Shown: in pieces, positions 5,483-11,742 of the stretch
Numbering within the stretch: position 1 is the first letter of the stretch
How the letters are laid out: each line of letters starts with the position of its first letter
From: Bacillota bacterium
GTDB taxonomy: Bacteria > Bacillota > Clostridia > Oscillospirales > Ruminococcaceae
DNA: 11,887 nt
Assembly: GCA_023457175.1 (NCBI GenBank)
Contig: JAEWMM010000250.1
Coordinates: forward strand, 1-11,887
Direction: 5' to 3'
The notes under the pieces: generated by a model
The model's database searches: none
What the model was told of the DNA's origin: nothing
Seen by the model: only the letters and a program-made list of their open reading frames with translations
Translations under genes and position numbers: made by a program

Positions 5483-6097
5483 CTATTTGAGCTGTGTATC
5501 GGTAATATGCTTTTCGCGGTACGGAAAGGCCTTGTCGAATTCGTCCAGCGCCATTGGATCGACCTGAAACACGTCATCCTCATAAAAACGCCCGGAAATG
5601 CCGTTTAACGCGCCCTCATAAAGCGGCAGCGCCATAAAGGCGTCGAGGCTGGCGCCCTCCCGTGTGGTTATACCAAATTGATCGGCGCTTTTAAACCCGA
5701 ACCGGTGGTAGAAACCGGGGTTGCCAAAGATGATAACAGCGGGGTATCCCGTTGCGCGGGCAATGTCCAACGTATGCCGCACCAGCACGGAACCGATGCC
5801 CTGCCCCTGACAGTCAGGCAGCACGCTCAGCGGCCCAAAGGTCAGTATCGGATGTATGCGGCCGCCGTCGTCAATCACCCGCGCCGCTGAATACATAATG
5901 TTGCCCACAATGCGGCCGTCCTGTACCGCCACATAGTCGAGCTCCGGCAAAAACGCCTCGACGCTGCGCAGCTTATGCGCCAGCAGATGCTCGTCGCAGC
6001 CGGGCTTGTAGATATCCCAAAAGGCGTCGCGGGTCAGATGCTCTACCGCGCGGTAATCCCGCTCTGTTTCAGGGCGTAGCGTAATCGTTGTGCTCAT
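5483..6097 (-). CDS. GNAT-family N-acetyltransferase (YhbS-like, COG3153)
   Basis: The product is 204 residues. It has the acetyl-CoA-binding motif A, VLPDCQGQGIG (92-102, Q-x-x-G-x-G), preceded by the typical strand FGPLSV, and motif B GNPGFYHRFGF (125-135), as in the YhbS/COG3153 group. The N-terminal block LRPETERDYRAVEHLTRDAF is also typical. The C-terminal third (RFYEDDVFQVDP...AFPYREKH) matches family members that end in short acidic/aromatic stretches. It should acetylate an amine on a small molecule or protein; the substrate is unknown. Its ATG overlaps the mutS2-like stop (ATGA) with GGAGAAC upstream, so it is translated as the second gene of that operon and would share its leader control. 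Confidence 0.9.
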   Translation of the reverse strand: MSTTITLRPETERDYRAVEHLTRDAFWDIYKPGCDEHLLAHKLRSVEAFLPELDYVAVQDGRIVGNIMYSAARVIDDGGRIHPILTFGPLSVLPDCQGQGIGSVLVRHTLDIARATGYPAVIIFGNPGFYHRFGFKSADQFGITTREGASLDAFMALPLYEGALNGISGRFYEDDVFQVDPMALDEFDKAFPYREKHITDTQLK

Positions 6098-8025
6098 GGC
6101 TTCTGTTCTCCTTCTTTAATCACAATCATGTTGCCTTCCTGATGCCGCCGCTCAAGAATACGCCGCGCCTTGCGGTTTTCTACCGTGTCAAAGACAATCG
6201 AAAGGTCGTAATCCGCAGGGTAAAGCGCGCTTGCCGGCACCTGAAGCTTAACGCGCTTATGGTTGACCAGCCTTTTGACCCCCTTGACCTGAACGCCGAG
6301 CTCCCCCCGGTCGTTGGCCCGGGCGCAGACAATGCCGGTCTCCTTTGCGGGATAGACCAATACGCTGTCTCCAAGCTCAAATGTATCGCAGCGGCGCGCA
6401 GCCTGTGGCGTTTTTTGCTCTACAATTTTAGGGGCCGCCGCCTTGCCAAAGCCGTCAGCGCTTTTATGCTGCTGCGGCACCGGCGTACCTTGGGCAGTTT
6501 TCCCGGCATAAGCCGCCTCGCGGGCACGTTTTAGCATCGGTTCGGGCATGCCGAGCCGCTCGGCAATATACAGCGCGCAGCTTTCGCCCGCTTCTCCCAT
6601 TTCAAGGCGGTAAAGCGGCCTTAGGCTCTCCCGGTCAAAGGCCATACGGGCGTTGATAAGCCCCGGTGTATTGGCGGCGTAGGCCTTGATCTCAGGGTAG
6701 TGAGTGGTGGCGGCAAACAGGCAGCCCTTGGCGCAAAGCACATCAAGAATTGCCACCGCGATACCCATGCCCTCGGCGGGATCGGTACCGGAGCCCAATT
6801 CGTCAAGCAGCACCAGCGACTCGCCGGTCGCCTGCCGCAGAATATCCAGCACATTTTTAATGTGGGCAGAAAAGGTCGAGAGGTTTTCAGAAATGCTCTG
6901 CCCGTCGCCAACGTCGCACAGCACCAGATTGTGCATGCAAAGGCTGCTGTTTGCCTCAGCCGGCAGATGCAGGCCGCTTTGCGCCATCAGCGAGAGCAGC
7001 CCCACCGTCTTAAGCGCGACGGTTTTGCCGCCGGTGTTCGGCCCGGTGATGACAACGCCGAAAGTGTTGCCGCCCGCCGCAAAGTCCAGCGGAACCGCCG
7101 TCGCTTTATCCAGCAATGGGTGCCGCGCGCCGGTGAGCTGGATGCGCCGGTCGGTGGTAAGGCCGACCGGTACAGCCTGCATGGCAAGGCTGAGCTTGCC
7201 CTTGGCAAACAGAAAATCCAGCGTCTGCATCGTTTCAACATTGCGCTTTAAAGCCGGCAGATGGTCGCTGACCAGCGCGGTCAGCGTGTAGAGGATGCGC
7301 CGAATCTCACTGTCCTCCTCCACCTCAAGCGCATGCAGCGCCGACTGCAAGCGGCCCACCGAGGCGGGCTCGATAAAGCAGGTGCCCCCGGTGTTGGATA
7401 TTTCGACCACTGTGCCGGTGACATCGTTTTTATGCTCACGCTTGACCGGCAGCGTATAATGCCCACCACGCATTGAGATAAAGCTTTCGGAAAACCAAAC
7501 CTTGTTTTTGCGCAGTAGCGCCTCAAGCTTTGCCTTAATCTGGCCGGCGGCGGCAAGCATCTGGCGGCGGATATCACCAAGCGCATCGGAAGCGCGGTCA
7601 TCCAACGCCCCGCCCCTGACGCAGCGCAAAAGCACGCTTTCCATTTCACCAAGCGGGTCAATGGCCCCGCCATACCACGCAATGGCCGAATCGGTCGTCT
7701 CGGCTCTTTTTAAATAGGCGCGCATCCTGCGGCAGGCGGTCAGAAAGAGGAGCACCTGCTCAAGCTGCTCCGGCAGCAGCATCGCATCCGCCTGAACCAG
7801 CGCGATAACCTTTTGCAGCTCGGTCATCGGCGAGAGGGGCGGTGTTCCTGCCTGCTCTAAAATGCGCCGGGCTTGGGTGGTTTCGTCCATCCAGCGCCGG
7901 GCTTCCGCCTGGTTCAAGCTGGGAACCAGCGCGAGGCAGCGGTTTTTTGCAGCTTCTGAAAGCGCATTTTCGGCCAGCATAGTTAATATCTTATCGAATT
8001 CAAGGGTTTGGTAATGTGTATTCAT
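6094..8025 (-). CDS. MutS2-like ATPase lacking the Smr nuclease domain
   Basis: The product is 643 residues. The order is: N-terminal MutS core/lever region (1-300, with SFISMRGGHYTLPVKREHKNDV and GTCFIEP at 215-220), Walker A GPNTGGKT (328-335), STFSAHI (384-390), Walker B LVLLDELGSGTDPAEG (404-419), TTHYPEIKAYA (440-450), and a KOW-like segment (551-595, GDSVLVYPAKETGIV). B. subtilis MutS2 has about 780 residues and ends in a Smr nuclease domain. Here the end is instead YDLSIVFDTVENRKARRILERRH and then stop, so nuclease activity is not expected. The family was first linked to recombination; B. subtilis MutS2 was later shown to bind collided ribosomes. Start ATG 8025 follows AAAAAGGTGAT 4 nt upstream; a GTG at 8034 is inside that site. 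Expression is probably governed by the leader at 8099-8401. It overlaps the GNAT gene. Confidence 0.92.
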   Translation of the reverse strand: MNTHYQTLEFDKILTMLAENALSEAAKNRCLALVPSLNQAEARRWMDETTQARRILEQAGTPPLSPMTELQKVIALVQADAMLLPEQLEQVLLFLTACRRMRAYLKRAETTDSAIAWYGGAIDPLGEMESVLLRCVRGGALDDRASDALGDIRRQMLAAAGQIKAKLEALLRKNKVWFSESFISMRGGHYTLPVKREHKNDVTGTVVEISNTGGTCFIEPASVGRLQSALHALEVEEDSEIRRILYTLTALVSDHLPALKRNVETMQTLDFLFAKGKLSLAMQAVPVGLTTDRRIQLTGARHPLLDKATAVPLDFAAGGNTFGVVITGPNTGGKTVALKTVGLLSLMAQSGLHLPAEANSSLCMHNLVLCDVGDGQSISENLSTFSAHIKNVLDILRQATGESLVLLDELGSGTDPAEGMGIAVAILDVLCAKGCLFAATTHYPEIKAYAANTPGLINARMAFDRESLRPLYRLEMGEAGESCALYIAERLGMPEPMLKRAREAAYAGKTAQGTPVPQQHKSADGFGKAAAPKIVEQKTPQAARRCDTFELGDSVLVYPAKETGIVCARANDRGELGVQVKGVKRLVNHKRVKLQVPASALYPADYDLSIVFDTVENRKARRILERRHQEGNMIVIKEGEQKP

Positions 8026-8098
8026 TTTAATCACCTTTTTGTAAAAATCTAAAACGCCTGTCGGCGATGCGCAAATTAAAAATATCTACGATATCTTT

Positions 8099-8156
8099 AA
8101 AAATAAAAGCCCGCAAAGATACACCACACCTGTCAGTGCAGTTGCTCCCTGCGGGC
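8099..8156 (-). terminator. Leader (attenuator) terminator upstream of mutS2-like gene
   Basis: On the minus strand an 11-bp stem (GCCCGCAGGGA with UCUUUGCGGGC, two G-U pairs; 8156-8146 and 8119-8109) encloses a second 7-bp hairpin (ACUGCAC/GUGUGGU) and is followed by TTTTATTTTT. It lies 74 nt before the mutS2 start codon and about 155 nt after the leader ORF stop, so transcripts from the promoter at 8373-8401 must pass it. Confidence 0.82.
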
Positions 8157-8224
8157 AAAAAGCCAATCTAAGCGCGGCCAAACGAATCTTGTCGCGGTCG
8201 CACTTTCGTATTGAGGCGGTTGAA

Positions 8225-8304
8225 GCAGTCTGTCAGGCATGTTCCGCAAAAGGGTAAGCTGAACCAGAGGGGCTCCCCCTCTCGTCAGACTGCGCCTTTT
8301 GCAG
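8225..8304 (-). promoter_or_regulatory. Structured leader RNA with interleaved complementary segments
   Basis: In 5'-3' order on the minus strand: segment 1 CUGCAAAAGG (8304-8295), segment 2 GCAGUCUG (8293-8286), a perfect 7-bp hairpin AGAGGGG-GAG-CCCCUCU (8282-8266), segment 1' CCUUUUGCGG (8253-8244) and segment 2' CAGACUGC (8232-8225). Segment 1 pairs with 1' (10 bp, one G-U) and 2 with 2' (8 bp). Because the pairs are interleaved, they either form a pseudoknot or exclude one another. Segment 1 begins only 6 nt after the leader ORF stop, so a ribosome on that ORF would mask it. Confidence 0.68.
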
Positions 8305-8310
8305 CTCTAT

Positions 8311-8346
8311 TTAATTAGAGATCACCATAACAGACAACACGGACAT
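8311..8346 (-). CDS. Leader peptide MSVLSVMVISN, ErmC-leader-like
   Basis: An 11-codon ORF (ATG 8346 to TAA 8311) has a perfect AAGGAGG ribosome binding site 7 nt upstream and a promoter just ahead of that. The peptide matches the start of the ErmC leader, MGIFSIFVIS, position by position: M1, S5, V8, I9 and S10 are identical, and positions 3, 4, 6 and 7 are hydrophobic in both. Residues 6-9 (VMVI here) correspond to the IFVI stretch at which a macrolide-bound ribosome stalls on ErmC leader. The ORF is followed by interleaved RNA segments and a terminator before mutS2. It is thus probably a regulatory leader peptide rather than a functional product. Stalling and the inducing drug are inferred. 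Confidence 0.72.
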   Translation of the reverse strand: MSVLSVMVISN

Positions 8347-8372
8347 CAACACGCCTCCTTATTATTTTCTTA

Positions 8373-8401
8373 AATATGGCACACTTTTTATTCTATGTCA
8401 A
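8373..8401 (-). promoter_or_regulatory. Promoter of the leader-mutS2-GNAT operon
   Basis: On the minus strand a perfect TTGACA (8401-8396), 17-bp spacer and CATATT (8378-8373) precede the leader ORF. A 10-bp palindrome CAATATATTG (8406-8415) lies directly upstream of the -35 box and may bind a regulator. Confidence 0.7.
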
Positions 8402-8457
8402 GCGGCAATATATTGTCATTGTCGATTGGCAGCGCGGGATAACCCTTTTGGTTTGCG

Positions 8458-9075
8458 TTAAAATCCGTAGTCGCCGTCGATAAAAATGACCTTGATACGC
8501 GCCTTGGCAAACTGGCCGGCTATCAGCACAAAATCATTGCAGATGCGTTGCGGGTGGCTGCAATCCACACAACGGCCCAGCTTGGCGCAGGGCGTTCGCT
8601 TGTCTAAGCGTTTGGCGTCCAGCGGGGCGGCTATCTGCCTTGCGCGGTGAACCGCCTCCTCAAGCGTATCGGTCAGCTTGTTGGTTCCGGTTACGACAAT
8701 AACCTGCCCCGGGCCGTAGAGCATCGGTGCAACACGGCTGCCGTTGCCGTCGATGTTAAACAGCCTGCCGTCCGCAATAACGGCGTTGACGCCGGTAAAG
8801 AAGGCGTCAGCCCGAAAGTTTTGCAGATAAATTTCCCGCTTTTCTTCGGAAGTAAGCCCTGGCTTAAACTTGTCTAAGAAATGGTAAGGCCCGCTGCGAA
8901 GAAAATCGAGCACGCCCGTTTGCGCTAACGTCAGCGAATCGCCGCAGCCGACCGTTTCTCCCGCGCGCAGCAGGGCGGACAGCAGCGAAAGTAACCTCTC
9001 AGGATTTTAAACATAATAACCATCCATATTATGCCGCTGAAGATTTTGAATGGTCTTTTTAATCTTTGCCTGCAT
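8458..9075 (-). pseudogene. LUD-domain (LutC/YkgG-like) protein interrupted by an in-frame TAA
   Basis: The frame reads from ATG 9075 (MQAKIKKTIQNLQRHNMDGYYV), meets TAA at 9009-9007 (codon 23), and continues in the same frame as NPERLLSLLSALLRAGETVGCGDS to the stop at 8458. The family's usual features are present on both sides: the N-terminal helix ending HNM-GYYV, the VGCGDSLTL loop, VLDFLRSG.YHFLDKF, FFTGVNAVIADGRLFNIDGNG, VIVVTGTNKL, and the C-terminal CAKLGRCVDC...RIC cysteine cluster. Together this would make 205 residues, a normal full length. One base change (for example GAA or AAA to TAA) explains the break; no frameshift is needed. LutC-like proteins are linked to lactate or other organic-acid oxidation. 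An internal GTG at 8913 would lack the VGCGDS loop. It is probably a fresh pseudogene; readthrough is an alternative. Confidence 0.82.
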
Positions 9076-9093
9076 TATGGTCTGATGCCCCCT

Positions 9094-9124
9094 AAAACGC
9101 CGGCGGCTTGTTGGACGCACCGGC
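9094..9124 (-). terminator. Terminator of the padR-methyltransferase operon
   Basis: On the minus strand GCCGGTG (9124-9118) pairs with CGCCGGC (9105-9099), seven pairs with one G-U, followed by GTTTT. It begins 4 nt after the methyltransferase stop codon. Confidence 0.6.
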
Positions 9125-9128
9125 TCTC

Positions 9129-9779
9129 TTATTTTTGCCCCGCGATACAGAGTCCGAAAGCATCGTGCATAACCACAGCGTCATGCAGCGCGCAATGGCG
9201 CAGCAGCTCGGTAATTTCGGAGACGGTATACGCGGCTTCCAGCGACGAGGTCAGGCCGGAGCGCATGGCGCGGGGGCGGGTGGTGTAATACATGAGCGCT
9301 TTGGCCGCCGGATGGATGTCGCGCCGCAGATCGGTGATGCAATAGCGCCCGCCCGGCCGCAGCACGCGATAGATTTCGTCAAAGGCGCGCAGGGGATTCT
9401 CCCACTCGTGCAGTGAACCGTTGGAGACGGCGCTGTCAAAGCATGCTTCGGCAAAGGGCATCTGGGTACAGTCCCCCAGCACATAACGCGCCGGGATGCC
9501 GTACTCTGCCGCGTTCTTTTGCGCAAAGCCGATCATGGCCGGACTGATTTCACACCCCGTCAGCGAGTCGGGATGCAGCTTCTTGGCCAGCTCTAAGCCG
9601 ACGTAGCCCGGTCCGGGGCCAATTTCGAGCATATCGCCGCCCGTAATGCCGGTGGCAATCATGCTGTCGATACCGTTCCAACCCCTGTCACGCATGGTAC
9701 GGGCAAAGGCGTCGAACATTTCTACGGTTATTTCGTCCTGAATACCTTCGTTTGTTTCAATGACTCTGGGTTTGATCAT
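9129..9779 (-). CDS. Class I SAM-dependent methyltransferase
   Basis: The product is 216 residues with a Rossmann methyltransferase fold. Motif I is LEIGPGPGY (51-59), E77 in GCEIS is the acidic residue that binds the SAM ribose, GDCTQMPF (102-109) is the adenine-contact loop, and LRPGG (140-144) the post-core motif. This is the Methyltransf_11/25 type; the substrate is not evident, and small molecules are likely. ATG 9788 is also in frame, but GGGGAGG lies directly against it and is 9 nt before ATG 9779, which is therefore preferred. The gene starts inside the 3' end of the PadR gene (23-nt overlap), so the two are co-transcribed and probably coupled. PadR-controlled genes often deal with phenolic or toxic compounds, so it may serve detoxification; this is inference. 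Confidence 0.9.
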   Translation of the reverse strand: MIKPRVIETNEGIQDEITVEMFDAFARTMRDRGWNGIDSMIATGITGGDMLEIGPGPGYVGLELAKKLHPDSLTGCEISPAMIGFAQKNAAEYGIPARYVLGDCTQMPFAEACFDSAVSNGSLHEWENPLRAFDEIYRVLRPGGRYCITDLRRDIHPAAKALMYYTTRPRAMRSGLTSSLEAAYTVSEITELLRHCALHDAVVMHDAFGLCIAGQK

Positions 9780-10317
9780 GGCTGTCATCCTCCCCGATTT
9801 GATTCAGCGCATCCTTGGCCCACGCAAGCTCCGCCCGGTAATGCAAAAGATGATGCTCAAAAATAATAGCGGCGTACTTTGTAAAATCCTTTGGAATCTG
9901 TTCCAGCGTTTCGTCGCGATGCGGTTCAATATAATCCAGCGTCTGCTGCAACCGCGCAATATATTGCGCCAGCTTTCTTGCCAGTTCTCCGTTTGGCAAG
10001 CCGTCGGCAAAATAAAACGCCGCGTCCCCCTCAAAGCTGGGGCGATACGAAAAATCCAGTGTCTGTCTCAGCAGCGCCCTAAATTCGGCCTCGCCCAAAT
10101 TGCTGACCCGATAGACGGTTTTTTCGGGCCGTGCCCCCTGCTTATCGCGGCTGGCGGTAATAAATCCCGCCGACTCCATCTTTTCAAGATGGTAATAGAG
10201 GGTCGGCAGCTTAATTTGAGTAAAGTCCTGCAGCTGTTCCTCCATGCGCTTTTTCAGTTGATAGCCGTGCTGCGGCCCAAAACGCAGCAGAAGCCCCAAT
10301 ATGTAGAGTGGTATCAT
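9757..10317 (-). CDS. PadR-family transcriptional regulator
   Basis: The product is 186 residues. The N-terminal winged helix (1-85) has the family pattern: YILGLLLRFGPQHGYQLKKRM, then PTLYYHLEKMESAGFI and RPEKTVYRVSNLGEAEF. The C-terminal half (about 90-175) is helical with a coiled-coil-like segment (LARKLAQYIARLQQTLDYI), as in the Vir/AphA-type dimerisation domain of PadR proteins. It is expected to repress until a small ligand binds. Start ATG 10317 has AAGGAG 8 nt upstream. A striking inverted repeat covers its own promoter (10336-10377), so it very probably represses itself and the co-transcribed methyltransferase. Confidence 0.94.
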   Translation of the reverse strand: MIPLYILGLLLRFGPQHGYQLKKRMEEQLQDFTQIKLPTLYYHLEKMESAGFITASRDKQGARPEKTVYRVSNLGEAEFRALLRQTLDFSYRPSFEGDAAFYFADGLPNGELARKLAQYIARLQQTLDYIEPHRDETLEQIPKDFTKYAAIIFEHHLLHYRAELAWAKDALNQIGEDDSHDQTQSH

Positions 10318-10335
10318 TTTCGCCGCTCCTTAAAT

Positions 10336-10377
10336 AATAGTCAGTACTGAGTATTAGTATACTCAGTACTGACTATT
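10336..10377. promoter_or_regulatory. Operator of the padR operon: 18-bp perfect inverted repeat
   Basis: AATAGTCAGTACTGAGTA (10336-10353) is repeated exactly in reverse complement at 10360-10377, separated by TTAGTA. Each arm holds its own 10-bp palindrome TCAGTACTGA (10341-10350 and 10363-10372), centres 22 bp apart, about two helical turns. The repeat covers the -10 box and the spacer of the promoter. Confidence 0.88.
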
Positions 10378-10383
10378 TGTCAA
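10356..10383 (-). promoter_or_regulatory. Promoter of padR-methyltransferase operon
   Basis: On the minus strand a perfect TTGACA (10383-10378), a 16-bp spacer and TATACT (10361-10356). It is embedded in the inverted-repeat operator, which fits simple steric repression. Confidence 0.82.
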
Positions 10384-10567
10384 TAACTATTTTTATAGCT
10401 AAACCACTTGAGAACAGAACCAGAATTTTGTGTTTGGCAAGGACGAAAATGTGGCCAGACGCAGAATAGACCGCCAAGACTGTCTTGTTTTAAGCTGGTT
10501 TGACTATATATTATTATGCGTCACACCGGCGCGCCCTCATCCGGTAATCTCCTGCGCAAACAAGCGT

Positions 10568-10593
10568 GCCGCCCGGGCAGATAGCCCGGCGGC
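10568..10593 (-). terminator. Likely terminator of the araC-type gene
   Basis: GCCGCCGGGC and GCCCGGGCGGC (arms 10593-10584 and 10578-10568 on the minus strand) form a very GC-rich stem with one bulged G and loop TATCT. The following ACGCTTGTTTG is only moderately T-rich. Confidence 0.55.
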
Positions 10594-10602
10594 GTCTTGC
10601 CG

Positions 10603-11457
10603 TTAATCGTTTCGCTTTATGACAGGAATCCAGACCTCATACCGCGTATTTTCGGGCGTGGGGTCAAAATAGATCTCCACATCGGGGCCGTCGCCATACT
10701 CATAGCCTGAGGTAGGCAGCCATTCGGTTACGATGCGCTGCTCCAACGTCTGAATAGAGACACCGCTACCCTGCCCGCTAAAAATTGCCCAGGTGGCCGC
10801 GGGAACAGTGTATTCCTCAAAGTTGGGGGCAGGCAGCGTACTCGCCACCGCGATATAATAGCGCCATTGCTCCGCTGCGCCGTAGCAGGCGCTGACGCCC
10901 AGAATACCCTGCGGCCGGGTATCCATCAAACCGGCCAGCTGCGCGATCGTACCGTCCTGCGCCGCTTTGCCCCACATGCGGGGAACCGCTTCAAAGTTCT
11001 TTTCAATCTCCCGCTCAAGCGGGGCGCTGACGCCCACAATGCGAAAAGCCTCTCTTGTCTCGATTCTGTAATCCATCTGTACCGCTCCTTTGATTGTCAT
11101 CTGGAAGCTGATGGGCGGAAAGGATGTCAGCGTTCTGCCTGCCTCTCTGGTTTGAGAGGGGGCAAAGCCATGAACGCTCTGAAAGGCGCGGTTAAAGGCC
11201 GTAGGCGACTCATACCCGTATTTTGCGGCCACATCGATGATTCTTTGATCGCCGTTTTGCAGATCAACCGCTGCCCGGCTCATTCGCCTGCGGCGGATGT
11301 ACTCCGACAGCGGCACCCCCGCCATATAACCGAACATGCGCTGAAAATGGTAGGCCGAGCAACAGGCAATTTTGCCAAGCCGGTCATAGTCCGGTTCCTC
11401 GGTCAGGTGTTCTTCGATGTAATTGATCGCAGCGTTAAGCCTTTTAATCCAGTCCAT
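10603..11457 (-). CDS. AraC-family regulator with GyrI-like effector-binding domain
   Basis: The product is 284 residues. An N-terminal AraC DNA-binding domain with two helix-turn-helices spans about 8-103 (AINYIEEHL...LGKIACCSAYHFQRMFGYMAGVPLSEYIRRRRM, then IIDVAAKYGYESPTAFNRAFQSVHGFAPS). A linker leads to a GyrI/SbmC-like domain (about 127-284, MDYRIETREAFRIVGVSAPL... to ...YEVWIPVIK), which in relatives binds drugs or cationic amphiphiles. This domain order (HTH first) is that of Rob-like and similar multidrug-responsive activators. The frame opens at 11526, but ATG 11457 (MDWIKRLNAAINYIEEHL) is the usual family start and has AAGGGAG 10 nt upstream. No target genes are evident next door, and no clear promoter was found upstream, so it may be read through from ywbE. 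Confidence 0.93.
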   Translation of the reverse strand: MDWIKRLNAAINYIEEHLTEEPDYDRLGKIACCSAYHFQRMFGYMAGVPLSEYIRRRRMSRAAVDLQNGDQRIIDVAAKYGYESPTAFNRAFQSVHGFAPSQTREAGRTLTSFPPISFQMTIKGAVQMDYRIETREAFRIVGVSAPLEREIEKNFEAVPRMWGKAAQDGTIAQLAGLMDTRPQGILGVSACYGAAEQWRYYIAVASTLPAPNFEEYTVPAATWAIFSGQGSGVSIQTLEQRIVTEWLPTSGYEYGDGPDVEIYFDPTPENTRYEVWIPVIKRND

Positions 11458-11547
11458 CCGTATCGCACTCCCTTTAATCAAAGGATAACAGTTTTTGTCA
11501 GGCGCGTCCTCGCATTGCGCGCACAAAAAGGAGAGGCCGCCGCACCG

Positions 11548-11742
11548 CTAAGGTAATATTTCCTTGACGCGGCCGACCTGCCCGTCCTCAAGCATCACCT
11601 TAATGCCGTGGGGATGAAAGCTGCTTTTAGTCAGAATTTTTGCCACGGTGCCCTCGGTCAGCTTTCCGGTGCGCTGATCCGCCTTAAGCACGATACTGAC
11701 CCCTGCGCCGATTTTGATATCCGCCCTGTTTTGTCCGTTCAA
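11548..11742 (-). CDS. ywbE: YwbE family protein (DUF2196)
   Basis: The product is 64 residues, the normal family length, and matches throughout: NGQNRADIKIGAGVSIVLK, DQRTGKLTEGTVAKIL, SSFHPHGIKVMLEDGQVGRV. The family is a small, widely conserved, probably SH3-like beta protein of unknown function. It starts with TTG at 11742, which has GGGGG 7 nt upstream and overlaps the stop codon of the preceding gene (TTGA), so the two are translationally coupled. Confidence 0.93.
   Translation of the reverse strand: MNGQNRADIKIGAGVSIVLKADQRTGKLTEGTVAKILTKSSFHPHGIKVMLEDGQVGRVKEILP

Noticed and set aside
6700..7291. Long plus-strand frames (183 and 195 codons) inside the mutS2-like gene
   Set aside because: Antisense shadows of a high-GC coding region; the minus-strand frame has complete Walker motifs.
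8045..8075. Second small hairpin CGCC-GACA-GGCG plus TTTTAGATTTTT after the leader terminator
   Set aside because: The stem has only 4 bp, too weak to call as a separate terminator, although the T-rich tail is suggestive.
8161..8220. GUGCGACCGCGACAAG resembling the T-box antiterminator core UGGNACCGCG
   Set aside because: The conserved UGGNACC bases do not match, no specifier stem is apparent, and the downstream gene is not an aminoacyl-tRNA synthetase, biosynthetic or transport gene.
9760..10350. 196-codon plus-strand frame opposite the padR gene
   Set aside because: It is antisense to a clear PadR protein, has no protein family resemblance and no ribosome binding site; a shadow frame.
10384..10567. 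Intergenic stretch between the padR promoter and the araC terminator
   Set aside because: AT-rich first part with no convincing ORF, RNA structure or repeat.
10867..11556. 229-codon plus-strand frame
   Set aside because: Antisense to the AraC/GyrI-type gene, which has recognisable domains in full.
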